Shown here: in pieces, positions 5,486-5,806 of the stretch
Position numbering within the stretch: the first letter of the stretch is position 1
Layout: the number at the start of each line of letters is the position of its first letter
Assembly: GCA_024641445.1 (NCBI GenBank)
Contig: JAHEDA010000162.1
Coordinates: forward strand, 1-5,806
DNA from: Gammaproteobacteria bacterium
GTDB lineage: Bacteria; Pseudomonadota; Gammaproteobacteria; UBA6429; Thiohalophilaceae
Length of the DNA: 5,806 nt
Direction: 5' to 3'
Made by a program: the position numbers and the translations under genes
The notes under the pieces: generated by a model
Databases searched by the model: none
The model's input: only the letters and a program-made list of their open reading frames with translations
Told to the model about the DNA's origin: nothing

Positions 5486-5806
5486 TTAACGAATTAAGTC
5501 GTAGTTATAGTCTGTTGTACCCATGCCGCGAGTATCCTCATCAAGACGGTCAAGAATCGCATTGACCAGAGTCTTAAGGACATGCATTGCGCCCTCGTAG
5601 CCCAGGGTCGTATCACGATGCAGGTGATGACGGTCGAAGATGGGGAAGCCGATACGAACAAGCGGAACCTCATGCTCCTTACCCTTGGTGAGGGTGTCAC
5701 GTTGGATGAACTTACCGTAGGAGTTGCCGATCATGAAATCGGGCTTGTTGGTGAAGACCAGCGATCGCATATGCCAGAGGTCCTTGCCAATATGGACTTC
5801 ACAGCC
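5486..5806 (-). CDS. nifK: NifK, MoFe-protein beta subunit (C-terminal end only)
   Basis: NifK is the beta subunit of the dinitrogenase alpha2-beta2 tetramer and shares the P-cluster with NifD. Only the last 106 residues are present; the frame is open to the right edge, so the true start is outside the window and any Met here (for example at 5770) is internal. The visible part reads EVHIGKDLWHMRSLVF, then NKPDFMIGNSYGKFIQRDTL, IGFPIFDRHHLHRDTTLGYE and ends TTDYNYDLIR. This is the highly conserved NifK C-terminus, including the HHLHR segment. The P-cluster cysteines lie in the missing N-terminal part. It should be last of nifHDK, followed by the hairpin and nifT. Confidence 0.98.
   Translation of the reverse strand, partial: GCEVHIGKDLWHMRSLVFTNKPDFMIGNSYGKFIQRDTLTKGKEHEVPLVRIGFPIFDRHHLHRDTTLGYEGAMHVLKTLVNAILDRLDEDTRGMGTTDYNYDLIR

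Overview
This window is part of a nitrogen-fixation (nif) gene cluster. Almost everything lies on the minus strand, so the biological order runs from the right edge to the left: nifK (3' end only), nifT, a 2[4Fe-4S] ferredoxin gene, nifY, a 90-codon unknown gene, an LRV iron-sulfur repeat protein gene, then nifE and nifN (nifN runs off the left edge). Apart from the ferredoxin gene, this matches the nifHDK-T-Y-orf-lrv-nifEN(X) arrangement known from Azotobacter vinelandii and other gammaproteobacterial diazotrophs. The Chromatium-like ferredoxin and the moderate G+C (a little above 50 %, judged by eye) suggest a gammaproteobacterium, perhaps a sulfur oxidiser or methanotroph. That placement is inference from layout and protein character.

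Right part (5806 to 3192): one co-directional unit with short gaps or overlaps, presumably the tail of a nifHDK operon whose promoter is beyond the right edge. A perfect 10-bp stem-loop separates nifK from nifT. nifT and the LRV gene appear to use GTG starts. nifY and the 90-codon gene overlap by the four bases ATGA.

Middle (3191 to 2605): a 129-bp convergent gap, then a single plus-strand gene for an acidic 62-residue protein, which runs against the rest of the cluster. Between it and nifE is a compact divergent control region. It holds a near-consensus sigma-54 -24/-12 promoter for nifE, a second weaker one for the plus-strand gene, and two TGT-N10-ACA NifA-type activator sites between them.

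Left part (2604 to 1): nifE and nifN, two bases apart, encode the scaffold on which the iron-molybdenum cofactor precursor is matured. All the cysteines known to hold the clusters in A. vinelandii NifEN are at identical positions here.

Together the genes cover the MoFe-protein beta subunit (NifK), cofactor scaffold (NifE, NifN), cofactor/apo-protein chaperone (NifY), an electron carrier (ferredoxin), and four accessory proteins of poorly known or unknown role (NifT, the 90-residue protein, the LRV protein, the 62-residue protein). The least explained elements are the plus-strand 62-residue gene with its own putative NifA/sigma-54 control, and the 90-residue and LRV genes downstream of nifY.
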